Below are positions 36,255 to 45,439 of a stretch of 64,000 nucleotides of DNA, piece by piece. The DNA lies in assembly GCA_002706605.1 (NCBI GenBank), contig PALT01000015.1, forward strand, positions 1-64,000, read 5' to 3'. Within the stretch, counting starts at the first letter, position 1. Each line of letters begins with the position of its first letter. Under the pieces are notes generated by a model that saw only the letters and a program-made list of their open reading frames with translations, ran no database searches and was not told where the DNA came from. Origin of the DNA: Rhodovulum sp. GTDB lineage: Bacteria; Pseudomonadota; Alphaproteobacteria; Rhodobacterales; Rhodobacteraceae. Position numbers and translations under genes: made by a program.

Positions 36255-38786
36255 ATGACCGTCAAGACTGATCTTCCTGAAACGGTACGCCCCGCGCTTC
36301 GGCGCGCGGCGGTTCTGACCCTGATCGGTCTCTGGGCCGAGGAGATCCTGCGCGCGTTCTGGCCCGCCTTTGCGGTGCTGTTTGCCCTGATAGGGGCGTC
36401 CCTGTTGGGGCTGTCGCGGGCGTTTGATGCGCCGGTCTATTGGTCTGTCCTTGGCCTGTGCGCTCTGGCGATCCTCGTGTTCGCAATGCGCGGTGCGCGC
36501 CGGTTTGCCCGCCCGACGGCGGCGCATGCGCTGGCGCGGATCGACGACACCCTGCCCGGTCACCCGATTTCGGCCCTTAGTGATACCCAAGCGATTGGCG
36601 CCGACGACACACAGGCCCAAGCGGTCTGGCGCGCGCACCTGTCGCGCATGGCCGCGCGCCTGAACGGTGTAAAACCGGTCGGCCCCGATATGAACATCGC
36701 GCCACAGGACCCTTGGGGCCTGCGCCTAATGGCGGTGATCGTCCTGATCACGGGCATCCTGTTTGGCACGATCGACCAACTGACCCCGCCCGATGGCACG
36801 GACGCCCCGAATGGTGCGGCTCTGGCCCTTGGTCCTTCGTGGGAGGGCTGGATCGAGCCGCCGCTTTATACCGGCAAACCCGGTCTTTACCTGAATGAAA
36901 TCACCGCCGACACAGTCACCGTCCCCGAGGGCAGTCAGGTGACATTGCGCATCTACGGTGATCAGTCCGCGATTGGTCTCAGCGAAACCGTATCCGGCAC
37001 CGACACCCCCGCGGCCTCGGGCGCAAATAGCATCGGGTTCAACATCGCCAATGCGGGCGAGATCGAAATCGGTGGTCCCACGGGCCGCACGTGGGAGGTT
37101 TTGTTGATTCCCGATCAGCCGCCCGTGGTGTCCTTTGTCGGGGATATCGAATGGATGGCCGATGGCGAGATGCGCCAAGGCTTTACCGCGCAGGACGATT
37201 ACGGCGTGTCGCGCGGACAGGTGCAGATCACGCTGGATTTGGACGCGCTGGACCGTCGTCACGGGTTGCTGGCCGATCCTGATCCGCGCACCGCGATTGT
37301 GCTGGACCTGCCGATGCCCGTCACCGGCAACCGCGCGGATTTCGGTGAGTTGCTGATCGAAAACCTGTCCGAACATCCGTGGGTCGGTCTGCCCGTCCGG
37401 TTTGAAGCCACCGCGCAGGACTCCCTTGGTCAGACCAGCGAACCGGATGTGGCCAATCGCATCCTGCCCGGTCGTCGGTTTTTCCACCCCGTTGCGGGCG
37501 CGATCATTGAACAGCGGCGCGATCTGTTGTGGGCGCGCTCGAACGCGCCGCGTGTCGCGCAAATCCTGCGCGCGATCAGCCACCGACCCGCCGACATTTT
37601 CCGCGATAGCTCGGTCTATCTGCGCCTGCGTGAGGTCGTGCGCCAGATTGAGGCCGCCGCAGACACCGACACGGGCCTAAGTGCCGAGCAACAAGACGAA
37701 ATCGCCGCCGTGCTGTGGGACATGGCGCTGGACCTCGAAGTGGGCAGTTTGGACGACGCCCGCGAACGTCTGGAACGTGCCCAAGAACGCCTGAGCGAGG
37801 CGATGCGCAACGGTGCCTCCCAAGATGAAATCGCCGAGTTGATGCGCGAACTGCGTGAGGCCACGGATGACTATATCCGCCAACTGGCCGAGAGCGGTCA
37901 GCAACAACAGCAGAACCAGCAATCCGCCCAGAACCAGCAGAGCCAAGAGATCACACAGGATCAGTTGTCCGAGATGCTGGATGAGCTAGAGCGCCTGATG
38001 CAAGAAGGCCGTATGGCCGAAGCCCAGCAGTTGATGCAGCAACTGGCCGAGTTGATGCAGAACATGCAGGTCACCCAAGGGCAACCGGGACAGGGCGATG
38101 GTGAACAGGCGATGCAGGGCCTGTCGGATACGCTGCGCGAACAACAGGAATTGTCGGACGAGTCCTTCCGCAATCTGCAGGACCGGTTCAATCCGGGTCG
38201 CGACGGTCAAGGTCGCGAAGAGGGCGGGGATCAGGGCCAGTCGGATCAGGACAATCAGGCCCAAGAGGGCACGGGCCCCAATGGCGATGAACAATCCCTT
38301 GCCGAACGCCAACAGGCGCTGCGCGATGAGTTGCGCCGCCAACAGGAAAACCTGCCCGCACTTGGCGGTGAGAACGGCGAGGCGACGCAAGAGGCCTTGG
38401 ACCGCGCGGGCCGCGCCATGGAAGAGGCCGAGGGTGCCCTGCGTGACGACGACATCGCCGGCGCGCTGGACAGTCAGGCCGAGGCGATGGAGGCCCTGCG
38501 CGACGGAATGCGCAACATGGGCCAAGCCTTGGCCGAGCAACAACAGCAGGGCCAAGGCCAGCAGGGTGATGCCTTTGGCCGCGCGGAACAGGATGGATCG
38601 TCCGACCCGCTGGGCCGTCGTCAGGGCACAATCGGCAGTTCGGACGGCCAAGAGGGCGTGCTTGGCAATGGCGACCCGCAGCGCCGCGCGCAGGAATTGC
38701 TGGATGAGATTCAGCGCCGCTCGGGCGAGCAATCCCGCCCCCAAGAGGAACGGGATTATCTGGAACGGCTGCTTGACCGGTTCTAG
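36255..38786 (+). CDS. DUF4175 family (TIGR02302-type) large membrane protein
   Basis: 843 residues. Three membrane helices (about 30-50, 55-78 and 155-175) lead into a large periplasmic or cytoplasmic region. Residues about 535-610 are unusually rich in Gln and Asn, followed by an acidic/Gln coiled-coil zone to residue 790 and a basic C-terminus ending ERLLDRF. Family members occur throughout the alphaproteobacteria beside lysA and have no known function. Start ATG at 36255, 36 bp after lysA. Its stop is 3 bp from the convergent zinc-ribbon gene. Confidence 0.85.
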   Translation: MTVKTDLPETVRPALRRAAVLTLIGLWAEEILRAFWPAFAVLFALIGASLLGLSRAFDAPVYWSVLGLCALAILVFAMRGARRFARPTAAHALARIDDTLPGHPISALSDTQAIGADDTQAQAVWRAHLSRMAARLNGVKPVGPDMNIAPQDPWGLRLMAVIVLITGILFGTIDQLTPPDGTDAPNGAALALGPSWEGWIEPPLYTGKPGLYLNEITADTVTVPEGSQVTLRIYGDQSAIGLSETVSGTDTPAASGANSIGFNIANAGEIEIGGPTGRTWEVLLIPDQPPVVSFVGDIEWMADGEMRQGFTAQDDYGVSRGQVQITLDLDALDRRHGLLADPDPRTAIVLDLPMPVTGNRADFGELLIENLSEHPWVGLPVRFEATAQDSLGQTSEPDVANRILPGRRFFHPVAGAIIEQRRDLLWARSNAPRVAQILRAISHRPADIFRDSSVYLRLREVVRQIEAAADTDTGLSAEQQDEIAAVLWDMALDLEVGSLDDARERLERAQERLSEAMRNGASQDEIAELMRELREATDDYIRQLAESGQQQQQNQQSAQNQQSQEITQDQLSEMLDELERLMQEGRMAEAQQLMQQLAELMQNMQVTQGQPGQGDGEQAMQGLSDTLREQQELSDESFRNLQDRFNPGRDGQGREEGGDQGQSDQDNQAQEGTGPNGDEQSLAERQQALRDELRRQQENLPALGGENGEATQEALDRAGRAMEEAEGALRDDDIAGALDSQAEAMEALRDGMRNMGQALAEQQQQGQGQQGDAFGRAEQDGSSDPLGRRQGTIGSSDGQEGVLGNGDPQRRAQELLDEIQRRSGEQSRPQEERDYLERLLDRF

Positions 38787-38789
38787 GGC

Positions 38790-39689
38790 CTAGTTGGTCA
38801 GGTTTTGGATCAGCGCGGTCAGTTTGACCATCGCATCGCCGACGATCATGTCCACCTTGACCAACAGGCCATCGGCAAACATCACATAGCCGTCGACATA
38901 GGGCTGTGCGCCGGGCACCATCAGGCGGATGCTGGGCGCAAAGAGATAGAGCGCGAACAGGATCGCCCCCATCAGGATCACAATGCCAAAACCCATGCTG
39001 AACCGGCCACGCTGGTTCGGGGCATCCTCGTCGTAGACATCTTCGAACTGGGCCTCATCGGGGCGTTCGGATGTCGCGCGCAGGGTGGAATTGATTTCCT
39101 CGATATCGGGCAGCAGGTCGCGGCGTTTGGCCGGTTCGCTAGAGGCGGGCGGTTCGCTTGGGACACCGCGCAGACGGGCCACACGTTCGCGCAGACCACC
39201 GGTCGCGGCGGCGGCGCCTTCCTCAAGCCCGAGATCGGGCTGGGACTCAAGGGTCTCCCCCTCACGGGCGCGGGTCGAGAATTCTGCTTCTTCGCGCAGG
39301 ATATCGGCAATGTTTTCGTCGATGCCACGGCGTTGCGGCGCGGGGGCCTCTTGATCCTCGGACGGGGTGATGTCGATGGGCGCGTCATCTGCGTCCACAT
39401 CGTCCCAGTCCTGATCCCCGTCGTCCCAATCATCCTCGACTGTCGACGCGTCGTCGTCCATTTCTGGGGCGGGCGTGGGCGCGGCGGCGGGGGTGTCTTC
39501 CCAATCGTCGTCCGCATAGGCGACGTCGGGCGTTTCAGGCGCGGTTACGGTGTCCTCGGCGGGCACATAGGCCCCCGGTTGAAACCACGTATGGCCACAG
39601 TTTGAACATTGTACATCACGACCAGAGGCGGGAATGACTGCATCATCCACCTCATATTGTGCGTCACAATTCGGGCATACCAAACGCAT
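38790..39689 (-). CDS. Zinc-ribbon (MJ0042-type) membrane-anchored protein
   Basis: 299 residues. The N-terminus is a zinc ribbon with two Cys-x2-Cys pairs (VCPNCDAQY and CSNCGHTW, residues 4-34). A long acidic, low-complexity linker follows (about 45-215), then one membrane helix (about 233-253, FGIVILMGAILFALYLFA) and a 45-residue outside tail. This architecture usually sits next to ftsE/ftsX in Rhodobacteraceae, as here (divergent, 159 bp). A role in envelope or division is guessed from position only. Confidence 0.85.
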   Translation of the reverse strand: MRLVCPNCDAQYEVDDAVIPASGRDVQCSNCGHTWFQPGAYVPAEDTVTAPETPDVAYADDDWEDTPAAAPTPAPEMDDDASTVEDDWDDGDQDWDDVDADDAPIDITPSEDQEAPAPQRRGIDENIADILREEAEFSTRAREGETLESQPDLGLEEGAAAATGGLRERVARLRGVPSEPPASSEPAKRRDLLPDIEEINSTLRATSERPDEAQFEDVYDEDAPNQRGRFSMGFGIVILMGAILFALYLFAPSIRLMVPGAQPYVDGYVMFADGLLVKVDMIVGDAMVKLTALIQNLTN

Positions 39690-39848
39690 GCTGCCCCCAT
39701 CTTCCGCCGTGGACCGGCGGCTATTCTGCCTCAGTTAATTCCGTATGTTGTCTTACTTAATCAGTAAATTCAAAGTTTTTGAACGGATGCGCGATTGAAA
39801 CCGGACGGTGTGTCGGGCAAAACACTTTTGTCTAGGACGGAGAAGCCC

Positions 39849-40526
39849 GTGATCGAATTCGACAAGGTAACGCACAGCTATGGCGGGGGCGAGCTGCTGT
39901 CCGATATCACGCTGCGTCTGACCAAGGGGTCGTTCCATTTCCTGACCGGCCCGTCCGGTGCTGGCAAGACGACCTTTCTAAAGCTTTGTTATGGAGAACT
40001 TTTTGCGTCATCGGGTTCGGTGCGCGTCGGGGGGATGCCCCTGCGGGATCTGGACCGTGACAGCATCGCGCGCATCCGGCGCACGATTGGCGTGGTGCAC
40101 CAGGATTGTCAGTTTCTGGATCACCTGCCGCTAGACGAAAACATTGCCCTGCCCATGACCGTGGCAGGATTTGAAGACATGCGCCACAGCGACGATCTCA
40201 AGGATTTGATGAGTTGGGTCGGCCTGTCCAAGCAGGCAAGCGCCCTGCCGCCCCAGTTATCGGGCGGTGAACGTCAGCGCGCCGCGCTGGCCCGTGCGGT
40301 GATGATGGACCCTGATGTGATCTTGGCGGATGAGCCCACGGGCAACATCGATTGGGAGATGTCGATGCGCCTGTTACAGTTGTTGGTCGAGTTGAACCGC
40401 ATGGGCAAAACGATTGTCATCGCGACCCACGATCTGAACCTGATCCGCACGGCCAAGGCCCAAGTCGCGGCGCGGGTGCTGCGGATCAAGGATCGTCGCG
40501 TGCAACTGGCGGGGGCGGATCTGTGA
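39849..40526 (+). CDS. ftsE: Cell-division ATP-binding protein FtsE
   Basis: ATPase of the FtsEX complex, which links the divisome to peptidoglycan hydrolases. 225 residues from the GTG at 39849, with GGAG 6 bp before it. It has Walker A GPSGAGKTT (near 35), the signature LSGGERQRAALARAV (near 135; usual form LSGGEQQR) and Walker B VILADEPTGNID (near 158), then the switch His in ATHDLN. An in-frame TTG at 39795 would add 18 residues and is not preferred. It overlaps ftsX by 4 bp (GTGA). Confidence 0.95.
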   Translation: MIEFDKVTHSYGGGELLSDITLRLTKGSFHFLTGPSGAGKTTFLKLCYGELFASSGSVRVGGMPLRDLDRDSIARIRRTIGVVHQDCQFLDHLPLDENIALPMTVAGFEDMRHSDDLKDLMSWVGLSKQASALPPQLSGGERQRAALARAVMMDPDVILADEPTGNIDWEMSMRLLQLLVELNRMGKTIVIATHDLNLIRTAKAQVAARVLRIKDRRVQLAGADL

Positions 40527-41425
40527 AGTTCATTTCGCGCCTTGCCGATATTTTGCCCGGTGACACGCGGGCCGACCGTGTTGTACCGCCCTCAGGCTTT
40601 ACCGTTGGCCTGACCGTGTTCACCGCCGGTGCAATGGCGTTTCTGGCGGTCTTTGCGCTGGCCCTGTCGTTGGCGTCGGGGCGATTGGCGGACCGGTGGT
40701 CGGATGCGCTTGCCCGCACGGCAACGATCCGCATTTCTGCGCCTGAGGGTCAGATGCAGGCCCAGACCGACGCGGTGATGGCGGTTCTGGTCACCACACC
40801 CGGCATCGCGGATGCCCGCGTTCTGACCGTTGAGGAACAGCGCGTGTTGCTATTGCCGTGGTTCGGGCCGGACCTGCCGGTTGAGGAATTGCCGCTGCCG
40901 CAACTGATTGAACTGATCGAGGATGATACCGGTTTTGACGGCGATAGCCTGCGCCTGCGTCTGGCGGGTGAGGCCCCGGGTGCGGTTCTGGACGATCACA
41001 CGCGTTGGCGCCGTCCCTTGGTCGCGGCGGCGGGGCGGTTGCGCCTTTTGGGTTGGATTTCCATCGTCCTGATCGGGGCGACCACGGCGGCGATGATCAC
41101 CCTGTCCGCCAATGCCGCCCTTGCCGCGAATGAGCGCGTGATCCGCACCCTGCGCCTTGTGGGGGCGCGCGACCTCTATATCGCGCGGGCCTTCGTGCGC
41201 CGGTTCACGGGGCGCGCGATACAGGGCGCGGTGATTGGCACGGCTCTAGGTGTCTTGGCGGTGGCGCTGCTGCCCTCCGACCAATCGGCGGGTGGATTTC
41301 TGACCGGTCTCGGGTTTCAAGGGTGGACATGGCTCTGGCCGCTGGGCATTCCGGTCTTGGCGGCCCTTGTGGCCTATGGCGCGACGCGGGCGGCGGCCCT
41401 GCGGGTACTACGGGGATATACGTGA
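40523..41425 (+). CDS. ftsX: Cell-division protein FtsX
   Basis: Membrane partner of FtsE. 300 residues from the GTG at 40523, which overlaps the ftsE stop. Helix 1 (about 25-48) precedes a periplasmic loop of about 110 residues, and three helices follow near 170-195, 215-240 and 265-285, the usual four-helix FtsX arrangement. The periplasmic loop includes a proline-rich LPVEELPLPQLIELIEDDTGF segment (split at the signature, near 125-145). The stop shares a base with the plsC start (TGATG). Confidence 0.92.
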   Translation: MKFISRLADILPGDTRADRVVPPSGFTVGLTVFTAGAMAFLAVFALALSLASGRLADRWSDALARTATIRISAPEGQMQAQTDAVMAVLVTTPGIADARVLTVEEQRVLLLPWFGPDLPVEELPLPQLIELIEDDTGFDGDSLRLRLAGEAPGAVLDDHTRWRRPLVAAAGRLRLLGWISIVLIGATTAAMITLSANAALAANERVIRTLRLVGARDLYIARAFVRRFTGRAIQGAVIGTALGVLAVALLPSDQSAGGFLTGLGFQGWTWLWPLGIPVLAALVAYGATRAAALRVLRGYT

Positions 41426-42150
41426 TGGGATATGCGTGGCGCTGGGTGCGTTCGTTGGTGTTTATCATTCAGATGTATCTGATGATGGCGGTTCTGGCGG
41501 TGTTCTATACGCCCTTGGCCCTGATCTCGCGCGATTTTGCCTATAAAGGCGTGCATGCCTATTGCAACTGGGTGCGGTTTTCCGCGCGCGTTCTGGTTGG
41601 CCTGCGGTCCGAAATCCGCGGCCCCATCCCCACGGATGAGGTCATCATTGCCTCGAAACACCAGTCATTTTTCGACATCATCCTGATCTGTTCGGTGGTG
41701 CCGCGTCCGCGCTTTATCATGAAGCACACGTTGAAATACGCGCCGATCCTTGGCTGGTACGCCACGCGGATCGGGTGCGTGCCCGTGAACCGTGGACGCC
41801 GTGGTCAGGCCATTCAGCAGATGGTTGATGGCGTCCAGAGCTTTCCCCATCACGCACAGTTGATCATCTATCCCCAAGGCACCCGTGTTGCCCCGGGTGT
41901 TGATCGCCCGTACAAAATCGGCACGGGGGTTTTGTACCGTGAACTGAAACAGACCTGTGTTCCTGCGGCCACCAACGTCGGTGTATTTTGGCCACGTCAG
42001 GGGATCTACCGCAAAGCCGGTCTGGCCGTTGTCGAGTTCCTGCCCGCAATTGATCCGGGGCAAGACGTCAACACGTTCATGGCAGAGCTGGAAAACGTGG
42101 TAGAGACCGCCTCCGATGCTCTGATGGCCGAGGCCGGTTTCGTCAAGTGA
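41425..42150 (+). CDS. plsC: 1-Acyl-sn-glycerol-3-phosphate acyltransferase (PlsC-like)
   Basis: Adds the second acyl chain to lysophosphatidic acid at the inner membrane. The 241-residue protein has a hydrophobic N-terminus (about 8-30), the catalytic His-x4-Asp motif in ASKHQSFFDII (near 77), VPVNRGRRG near 115 and IYPQGTRVAPG near 150. It is coupled to ftsX by a TGATG overlap; the ftsE-ftsX-plsC order is common in Rhodobacteraceae and may tie division to membrane synthesis. A second plsC paralog elsewhere is likely. Confidence 0.92.
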   Translation: MGYAWRWVRSLVFIIQMYLMMAVLAVFYTPLALISRDFAYKGVHAYCNWVRFSARVLVGLRSEIRGPIPTDEVIIASKHQSFFDIILICSVVPRPRFIMKHTLKYAPILGWYATRIGCVPVNRGRRGQAIQQMVDGVQSFPHHAQLIIYPQGTRVAPGVDRPYKIGTGVLYRELKQTCVPAATNVGVFWPRQGIYRKAGLAVVEFLPAIDPGQDVNTFMAELENVVETASDALMAEAGFVK

Positions 42151-42162
42151 GGGAACTAGGGC

Positions 42163-42765
42163 ATGGCACAGATTACGTCGCTTACCGCCTTGACTGAAAT
42201 TTACGGCGCGCCCGCTGGGGCAAGCCTGACCAAAGTATCCAAGACCGTTTCGCCGCTTTATCGTGACTGGATCATGAAGTCGCGCTTTTGCGTTTTGTCG
42301 ACCGTTGGGCTGGATGGGGTGCACTCGACCCCGCGCGGCGATGACACCAGCGCGGTTCAGGTGCCCGATAGCACCACGATCCTGTTGCCCGATTGGCCGG
42401 GGAACAAACGGATCGACGCCCTGCGCGATATCGTGGCCGATGGGCGCGTGTCGCTGATGTTCATGGCACCGGGCAACAACAACGTTATCCGCGTGAACGG
42501 CACCGCCGTGATCGACGATGATATGGCCCTGCGCCAGCGGTTCGAATTCAAGGGCAAGGTGCCGATCACCGTGGTGGTGATCACGGTTGAGGAGGTTCTG
42601 TTCCAATGTGCGCGCGCGCTGTTGCGTTCGGATCTGTGGAGCGCCGAGCATCCGACGGGTCTTGCCACCGCTGGCGAATTTCTGGCCGAGCAGAGTGACG
42701 GCGAAATCGACGCTGTGACCTATGATACGGATTGGAACGTACGCGGTCCCGCGACGATGTACTAA
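42163..42765 (+). CDS. FMN-binding pyridoxamine 5'-phosphate oxidase-family protein (MSMEG_1061 type)
   Basis: 200 residues with the split-barrel FMN-binding fold: CVLSTVGLDGVHSTPRGD (from about 43), ILLPDWPGNKRIDALRDI (near 70) and a mid-protein GNNNVIRVNG segment. This pattern fits the MSMEG_1061/TIGR04025 branch of pyridoxamine-phosphate-oxidase-like proteins rather than true PdxH. Likely a flavin- or F420-type reductase of unknown substrate. It lies 12 bp after plsC and converges on accA with a shared hairpin at the stops. Confidence 0.85.
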   Translation: MAQITSLTALTEIYGAPAGASLTKVSKTVSPLYRDWIMKSRFCVLSTVGLDGVHSTPRGDDTSAVQVPDSTTILLPDWPGNKRIDALRDIVADGRVSLMFMAPGNNNVIRVNGTAVIDDDMALRQRFEFKGKVPITVVVITVEEVLFQCARALLRSDLWSAEHPTGLATAGEFLAEQSDGEIDAVTYDTDWNVRGPATMY

Positions 42766-42772
42766 GCGACGG

Positions 42773-42798
42773 GTCGCTGGCCGCGTTAGGCCAGCGAC
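42773..42798. terminator. Perfect hairpin over the convergent ends of the FMN-binding gene and accA
   Basis: GTCGCTGGCC (42773-42782) and GGCCAGCGAC (42789-42798) are perfect 10-bp arms around GCGTTA. The accA stop codon (42786-42788) lies in the loop, so one arm is accA coding sequence. No T-run flanks it, so it may act as a bidirectional barrier with weak intrinsic termination. Confidence 0.5.
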
Positions 42799-43742
42799 TT
42801 GCTTCCCATCTCAAGGAATTTCTTGCGGCGTTGTTGGATCAGCGCGCTGCGGTCCATGCCGTCCATCTCACCCAGCAGGGTCGAAACCGTTTTGCCGACC
42901 GACGCGATGGCCGCTTCGCGGTCACGTTGCGCGCCGCCAAGGGGTTCTTTGATGATGTGGTCAATCACGCCCAGCTTTTTCAGGTCCTGCGCGGTCAGGC
43001 GCAGGGCCTCGGCGGCCTCACGCATTTTTTCGGCGTCTTTCCACAGGATCGAGGCACAGCCCTCGGGCGAAATCACCGAATAGACCGAGTGCTCCAGCAT
43101 CGCCAGCTTGTTCGCGGTGGCAAATGCCACGGCCCCACCAGAGCCGCCTTCGCCGATGATCACGCTGACCAAGGGCACACCCAGTTGCAGGCATTTCTGG
43201 GTCGAACGGGCGATGGCCTCGGATTGGCCGCGCTCTTCGGCGCCCTTGCCGGGATAGGCTCCGGGCGTGTCGACAAGGGTCACAACCGGCATGTTGAATT
43301 TATCGGCCAGTTCCATCAGGCGGATCGCCTTGCGATACCCTTCGGGGCGGGCCATGCCGAAATTGCGTTCGATCCGCGTTTTCGTGTCCGAGCCCTTTTC
43401 CTGACCGATCACGACAACGGGGCGATCATCCAGACGGGCGATCCCGCCCATCACTGCGTGGTCGTCGGCAAAGTTCCGGTCACCGGCCAGCGGGGTGTAT
43501 TCCGTGAACAGGGCGTCGATGTAATCTTTGCAATGGGGACGGTCGGGGTGGCGGGCCACCTGACATTTGCGCCATGCCGACAGATCCTTATAGAGATCGG
43601 TCAGCAGCTCGGACGCCTTTTTGTCCAGCGCCGCAGCCTCGGCTTTGACATCCATTTCCTGGTTCGCCGTGGCCATAGCGCGAAGCTCATTCGCCTTGCC
43701 CTCGATTTCTGCCAGCGGTTTTTCAAACTCAAGATACTGCAT
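42786..43742 (-). CDS. accA: Acetyl-CoA carboxylase carboxyltransferase subunit alpha
   Basis: With AccD it transfers CO2 from carboxybiotin to acetyl-CoA to form malonyl-CoA in fatty-acid synthesis. The 318-residue protein starts at the ATG at 43742 (MQYLEFEKP). It has the family helical N-terminus, then [16 protein letters not shown] (near 93), [21 protein letters not shown] (near 160), GEGGSGGA and [12 protein letters not shown] (near 230). Length is normal. accD is not in this window. Confidence 0.96.
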   Translation of the reverse strand: MQYLEFEKPLAEIEGKANELRAMATANQEMDVKAEAAALDKKASELLTDLYKDLSAWRKCQVARHPDRPHCKDYIDALFTEYTPLAGDRNFADDHAVMGGIARLDDRPVVVIGQEKGSDTKTRIERNFGMARPEGYRKAIRLMELADKFNMPVVTLVDTPGAYPGKGAEERGQSEAIARSTQKCLQLGVPLVSVIIGEGGSGGAVAFATANKLAMLEHSVYSVISPEGCASILWKDAEKMREAAEALRLTAQDLKKLGVIDHIIKEPLGGAQRDREAAIASVGKTVSTLLGEMDGMDRSALIQQRRKKFLEMGSKSLA

Positions 43743-43804
43743 CAATGCGCTCCGTGCCCTAACGTCCCTGTATATGGCGCTAACGCGCGGGCAATGCAAC
43801 TCGG

Positions 43805-44413
43805 TCAGCGGAGCTCGGCCAACAAGGCGCGAAATGCGGTTTCCGGCGAGGTCAGGATCGGACAGTCCACCGTCGCGAATTCCTGTGCGCCAGACATGGA
43901 CGCTTGGGCCAGAACAACGACATCGGGCGTGCCGTTCTGGGTGGCCCAGACATCGACCTCGGCGGCGATGGATTGCTCGAACGCCTCGGTGTCACCGGAT
44001 TCAAACAGGGCCCAAAGATGGGGGAGGGGCAGGGAATGGATATCCGCCGCGCGCCCGTCCAGACATTCGTACAGCAGTTCAAGCGTCGGCGTCGCCGTCG
44101 ACATCAGGCAATAAGCCACCAAAATGCGCCCGCCGATATCGGCCGCAGCCTGCATCATCGGTTGATCAATGCGAATGGCGCCTGCCTCGGCCGCGATCCC
44201 GCCGATGGTCGAACAGGAACACAGAACCGGCCCACGTGCCGTGCCCACGGCATCCATAATCTCGGTGCGCAGACGTTTGTCGATTCCCCCGCGCGCGCGG
44301 TCCAGCCAATCGGTGCGCACCACATGGTTCAACTGGATGTCGGGGGCCAAGCGGTCCCTGATCGTATCAAACCGCAAAATATGCGTGGCCGAGGTGTGAA
44401 ACAGCGTGGTCAT
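43805..44413 (-). CDS. Asp/Glu/hydantoin-racemase-like protein lacking the second catalytic cysteine
   Basis: 202 residues from the ATG at 44413. The first half shows the racemase-type nucleophile region [14 protein letters not shown] (Cys65 and Cys67). The second half has [12 protein letters not shown] where active racemases have a Cys (as in GCTH), so the usual two-base Cys/Cys mechanism is not possible. It may be a decarboxylase- or maleate-isomerase-like relative, or a binding protein; members are sometimes mislabelled arylsulfatase. It lies 69 bp from mcl1 on the same strand, with a hairpin between. Confidence 0.7.
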   Translation of the reverse strand: MTTLFHTSATHILRFDTIRDRLAPDIQLNHVVRTDWLDRARGGIDKRLRTEIMDAVGTARGPVLCSCSTIGGIAAEAGAIRIDQPMMQAAADIGGRILVAYCLMSTATPTLELLYECLDGRAADIHSLPLPHLWALFESGDTEAFEQSIAAEVDVWATQNGTPDVVVLAQASMSGAQEFATVDCPILTSPETAFRALLAELR

Positions 44414-44427
44414 AACATCCAAACGAA

Positions 44428-44451
44428 AACGGGGCCGACAGTGGCCCCGTT
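44428..44451 (-). terminator. Hairpin between mcl1 and the racemase-like gene
   Basis: AACGGGGCC (44428-44436) and GGCCCCGTT (44443-44451) form a 9-bp stem with loop GACAGT. On the minus strand it is followed by TTTCGTTTGG and then the start codon at 44413. It probably ends mcl1 transcription, but it also lies in the leader of the racemase-like gene. Confidence 0.55.
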
Positions 44452-44482
44452 AACGTAGGTATTTTTTACCGATTGGAAAGAA

Positions 44483-45439
44483 TTAACCGGTGATCATTTC
44501 CGACTGACGCACAATTACCTCAGCCTGTTTGATCGAAGCGATGTCGACCAGACGGCCTTTGTAGACGGTGGCGCCTTCGCCGCGGGCCTTGGCCTCTTCC
44601 ATGGCGGCAAGGATTTCGCGCGCTTCGGTCACGGCTTCCTCGGACGGGGTGAAGACCTCGTTGGCCAATGCGACCTGTTTCGGGTGGATCGCCCATTTGC
44701 CAACCATGCCCAAGGTCGCCGAACGGCGCGCCTGTGCGCGGTAGCCTTCGTCGTCGCTAAAGTCGCCAAAGGGACCGTCGACGGGCAGAACGCCATGCGT
44801 GCGGCAGGCGGCGACGATGGCGGCCTGTGCCCAATGCCACGGGTCCGACCAATGTTTTACGCCGTCGCGCAGCATGTAATAGTTTTCCTGCGTCCCGCCG
44901 ATGCCGGTGGTCGCCATGCCCATGGAGGCGGCGAAATCGGCTGCGCCAAGGCTCATCGCCTGCAAACGCGGGCTGGAGGCGGCGATTTCTTCGACATGGG
45001 CGACGCCTGCGGCGCTCTCGATGATGACCTCAAAGCTGATCGGCTTGGTGCGGCCTTTGGCGGTCTCGATCGCGGTGACCAGTGCGTCCACGGCATAGAT
45101 ATCTGCGGCGCAACCGACCTTGGGGATCATGATCTGATCCAGACGGTCACCCGCCTGTTCCAAGAGTTCCACAACGTCACGGTACCAGAACGGGGTGTCG
45201 AGGCTGTTGATACGCACCGACAGGTACTTGTTGCCCCAATCGACATCGCCGATGGCTTGAATGATGTTCTTGCGCGCTTCGGGCTTGTCGTCGGGTGCGA
45301 CGCTGTCCTCAAGGTCAAGGTTGATGACATCCGCCGCGCTGGCGGCCATCTTTTCAAAGATTGCCGGACGCGAGCCGGGGCCGAACAGCTGGCAACGGTT
45401 CGGGCGGGCGGGGGGCGTCGGTTGCAGGCGGAAGGACAT
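44483..45439 (-). CDS. mcl1: L-malyl-CoA/beta-methylmalyl-CoA lyase
   Basis: Cleaves beta-methylmalyl-CoA to glyoxylate and propionyl-CoA, and L-malyl-CoA to acetyl-CoA and glyoxylate, in the ethylmalonyl-CoA pathway (also malate synthesis with a thioesterase). The 318-residue HpcH/HpaI-fold protein, as far as I can recall its sequence, closely follows R. sphaeroides Mcl1. Diagnostic stretches are RCQLFGPGSRPAIFEKMA (near 16), VINLDLEDSVAPDDK with the Mg-binding acid (near 40), VIIESAAGV (near 139) and MGMATTGIGGTQENY (near 167). Starts at ATG 45439. Fed by the C4 unit from phaA/phaB products. Confidence 0.96.
   Translation of the reverse strand: MSFRLQPTPPARPNRCQLFGPGSRPAIFEKMAASAADVINLDLEDSVAPDDKPEARKNIIQAIGDVDWGNKYLSVRINSLDTPFWYRDVVELLEQAGDRLDQIMIPKVGCAADIYAVDALVTAIETAKGRTKPISFEVIIESAAGVAHVEEIAASSPRLQAMSLGAADFAASMGMATTGIGGTQENYYMLRDGVKHWSDPWHWAQAAIVAACRTHGVLPVDGPFGDFSDDEGYRAQARRSATLGMVGKWAIHPKQVALANEVFTPSEEAVTEAREILAAMEEAKARGEGATVYKGRLVDIASIKQAEVIVRQSEMITG

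Noticed and set aside
34920-36638. A 572-codon open frame opposite lysA and the DUF4175 gene start
   Set aside because: Antisense shadow of lysA with no recognisable domain, and composition typical of reversed GC-rich coding sequence.
42732-44114. A 460-codon open frame opposite accA
   Set aside because: Entirely covered by accA and the racemase-like gene, both with intact family motifs on the other strand.
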